Positions 6,373-6,853 of a stretch of 6,853 bases of DNA are shown here, piece by piece. A program made the position numbers and the translations under genes. Source of the DNA: Bacteroidales bacterium (GTDB lineage: Bacteria; Bacteroidota; Bacteroidia; Bacteroidales; UBA12077); assembly GCA_030156305.1 (NCBI GenBank), contig JASGMZ010000163.1:1-6853 (forward strand), read 5' to 3'. Position 1 is the stretch's first letter; each line of letters starts with the position of its first letter. The notes under the pieces were generated by a model. That model was not told the origin of the DNA. It was given only the letters and a program-made list of their open reading frames with translations, and ran no database searches.

Positions 6373-6380
6373 TATCTTTA
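6373..6380 (+). promoter_or_regulatory. Decayed promoter box before the transporter fossil
   Basis: TATCTTTA differs by one base from TATCTTTG, a typical Bacteroidota -7 box. It ends 18 bases before the ATG of the EamA-like fossil. TTCAG at 6349-6353 sits 19 bases upstream of it, in the -33 position, but is not a good match. I read this as the remains of the transporter's own promoter. Confidence 0.25.
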
Positions 6381-6398
6381 CCAACTATTTTTATAGAT

Positions 6399-6491
6399 AT
6401 GTTTAAAATTAATTTTGAAAATAAAGGATGGCAATAGGCTACACTTATTTTCTTATCTCTTATTTGGGGCAGTAGTTTTATATTGATGAAA
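6399..6491 (+). pseudogene. N-terminal fossil of an EamA/DMT-family transporter
   Basis: From the ATG at 6399 the frame reads 12 residues (MFKINFENKGWQ), then a TAG stop at 6435-6437, then in the same frame ATLIFLSLIWGSSFILMK. The last part is the first membrane segment of EamA (drug/metabolite transporter superfamily) proteins, where LIWGSSFILMK is a hallmark close to the N-terminus. After this the similarity is lost. The frame continues as unrelated residues to a TAA at 6555-6557, and the remaining roughly 250 residues and nine membrane segments are absent. So this is a gene start with both a nonsense mutation and a large 3' deletion. The family assignment rests on one motif, but its position right after a correctly placed ATG makes chance unlikely. 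Confidence 0.75.
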
Positions 6492-6541
6492 CATCCATGC
6501 ACTGAAGTTCACAAAAATGGAATGAATATAACATGGATGTT
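6490..6541. repeat. 10-bp perfect inverted repeat between the two gene fossils
   Basis: AACATCCATG (6490-6499) is the exact reverse complement of CATGGATGTT (6532-6541), with 32 bases between. It begins exactly where similarity to EamA stops, so it may mark a deletion or insertion scar. No target duplication flanks it. A chance hairpin is possible. Confidence 0.35.
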
Positions 6542-6586
6542 CCACGAGGCCAATTAATTAACTAAAAATATATATTCGTGTGAAAA

Positions 6587-6685
6587 TTGAATAATTTAGA
6601 AATAAAAATTTTACGAATAAAAAATGAAGAGTTGCAAAATATTGAAAATGTGTTAGCAAAAATTAAAGATAAATTTAATTTTTAG
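6587..6685 (+). pseudogene. C-terminal remnant resembling DUF559 (Vsr-like endonuclease-fold) proteins
   Basis: This open frame of 32 residues ends at TAG 6683-6685. It contains LEIKILRIKNEELQNIENVL followed by AKIKDKFNF. DUF559 proteins (about 115-130 residues, restriction-endonuclease-like fold related to Vsr) typically end in a strand-helix pattern such as LGIKVLRF-N-ev-NIE-VL--I, and this fragment fits that pattern. The N-terminal 80-90 residues, including the catalytic part, are missing. No ATG starts the fragment. A TGA in frame (6581-6583) sits just before, and a neighbouring frame (6565-6591) could supply a few more residues (RVKI) by a frameshift. It should be inactive. A small independent helical peptide starting at TTG is the alternative, but it has no ribosome-binding signal. 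Confidence 0.55.
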
Positions 6686-6692
6686 TATTTTG

Positions 6693-6731
6693 ACCCTTTC
6701 CCCTATCGGGACTTTCCCTTAAAAGGGAAAG
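6693..6731 (+). repeat. REP-like palindromic repeat, copy 1
   Basis: This 39-base unit begins ACCC, has a CTATCG core (6703-6708), and ends in a 9-bp hairpin, CTTTCCCTT-AA-AAGGGAAAG (6712-6731). It aligns without gaps to the reverse complement of copy 2 at 25 of 39 positions by my count, including ACCC, the CTATCG core and the central palindrome. No T run follows the hairpin, so it is not a typical intrinsic terminator. The layout (a short conserved head plus a GC-rich palindrome) resembles REP elements I recall as widespread in Bacteroidota genomes. Confidence 0.6.
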
Positions 6732-6733
6732 CA

Positions 6734-6773
6734 GCTTTGATTGAAAGCACTACCAAACTTAACGGGTTGGTAG
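6734..6773 (+). repeat. Two small hairpins in the spacer between the REP-like copies
   Basis: GCTTT (6734-6738) pairs with AAAGC (6744-6748) over a 5-base loop. CTACCAA (6750-6756) pairs with TTGGTAG (6767-6773) over a 10-base loop. With the repeat copies on each side, the 100 bases from 6712 to 6811 form four consecutive stem-loops. These short stems could be chance individually; their close packing between the inverted repeats is what makes them worth recording. Confidence 0.35.
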
Positions 6774-6791
6774 AAGAATTAATCGAAGATT

Positions 6792-6830
6792 TCTCCCCTT
6801 TAAAGGGGAGATGTCGATAGACAGAGGGGT
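6792..6830 (-). repeat. REP-like palindromic repeat, copy 2 (inverted)
   Basis: This has the same architecture as copy 1 but in opposite orientation. A perfect 20-base palindrome, TCTCCCCTTTAAAGGGGAGA (6792-6811), is followed on the plus strand by CGATAG (6815-6820) and AGGGGT (6825-6830). The outer bases ATCGA (6782-6786) and TCGAT (6814-6818) can extend the stem. The inverted pair with a 60-base spacer recalls bacterial interspersed mosaic (BIME-like) arrangements. No transposase of the RAYT/IS200 type is in the window. Confidence 0.65.
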
Positions 6831-6853
6831 AAATAAATTAGAATAAAAAATGA

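Noticed and set aside
6712..6811. The GC-rich hairpins as intrinsic terminators
   Set aside because: Neither hairpin is followed by a T run on either strand, and there is no intact gene ending just upstream. REP-like repeats fit better.
6259..6853. tRNA, CRISPR array or attachment site in the gene-poor right end
   Set aside because: I found no cloverleaf or CCA end, no evenly spaced direct repeats, and no integrase or duplicated core.
6850..6853. ATGA at the very end as the start of a plus-strand gene
   Set aside because: Only one codon is visible, so nothing supports a gene call.

Overview
The window looks like the chromosome of an AT-rich member of the Bacteroidota, probably near Bacteroidales/Marinilabiliales (inference). 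The clues are a DUF4924-type protein, an L25 (Ctc) with a long acidic tail, start sites that mostly lack a Shine-Dalgarno sequence and sit in A-rich leaders, and several minus-strand matches to the Bacteroidota -7 promoter box TAnnTTTG. The DNA is ordinary housekeeping sequence on the left and a decayed, gene-poor junction on the right.

All eight intact genes lie on the minus strand, so transcription runs from right to left: aldehyde dehydrogenase (4831-6258), LysE-type exporter (4174-4806), EngB/YsxC ribosome-assembly GTPase (3569-4177), PRPP synthetase Prs (2513-3451), ribosomal protein L25 (1793-2452), peptidyl-tRNA hydrolase Pth (1204-1767), S4-domain Hsp15-like protein (737-1123) and a DUF4924-like protein (183-725). 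The order prs, L25/ctc, pth, S4 protein resembles the prs-ctc-spoVC(pth)...yabO region of Bacillus subtilis. It makes a translation-centred block: nucleotide precursor supply, 5S rRNA binding, recycling of peptidyl-tRNA and a ribosome rescue-type RNA-binding protein. The last gene is of unknown function. Upstream, the exporter and EngB overlap by 4 bases (ATGA) and probably form one transcript with the aldehyde dehydrogenase. Two starts are non-AUG: TTG for pth, and GTG for the exporter, which also has the only clear Shine-Dalgarno sequence in the window.

The last 600 bases (6259-6853) hold no intact gene. On the plus strand I see three things: a fossil N-terminus of an EamA/DMT-type transporter with an in-frame stop; a short C-terminal piece resembling DUF559 endonuclease-like proteins; and directly after it two REP-like palindromic repeats in inverted orientation, with two smaller hairpins between them. 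The left edge (1-182) has an approximately 120-bp segment bounded by 11-bp inverted repeats, possibly a MITE or IS relic. I found no CRISPR array, tRNA, rRNA or convincing complete new system. The fossil and repeat junction on the right is the part most worth a second look.
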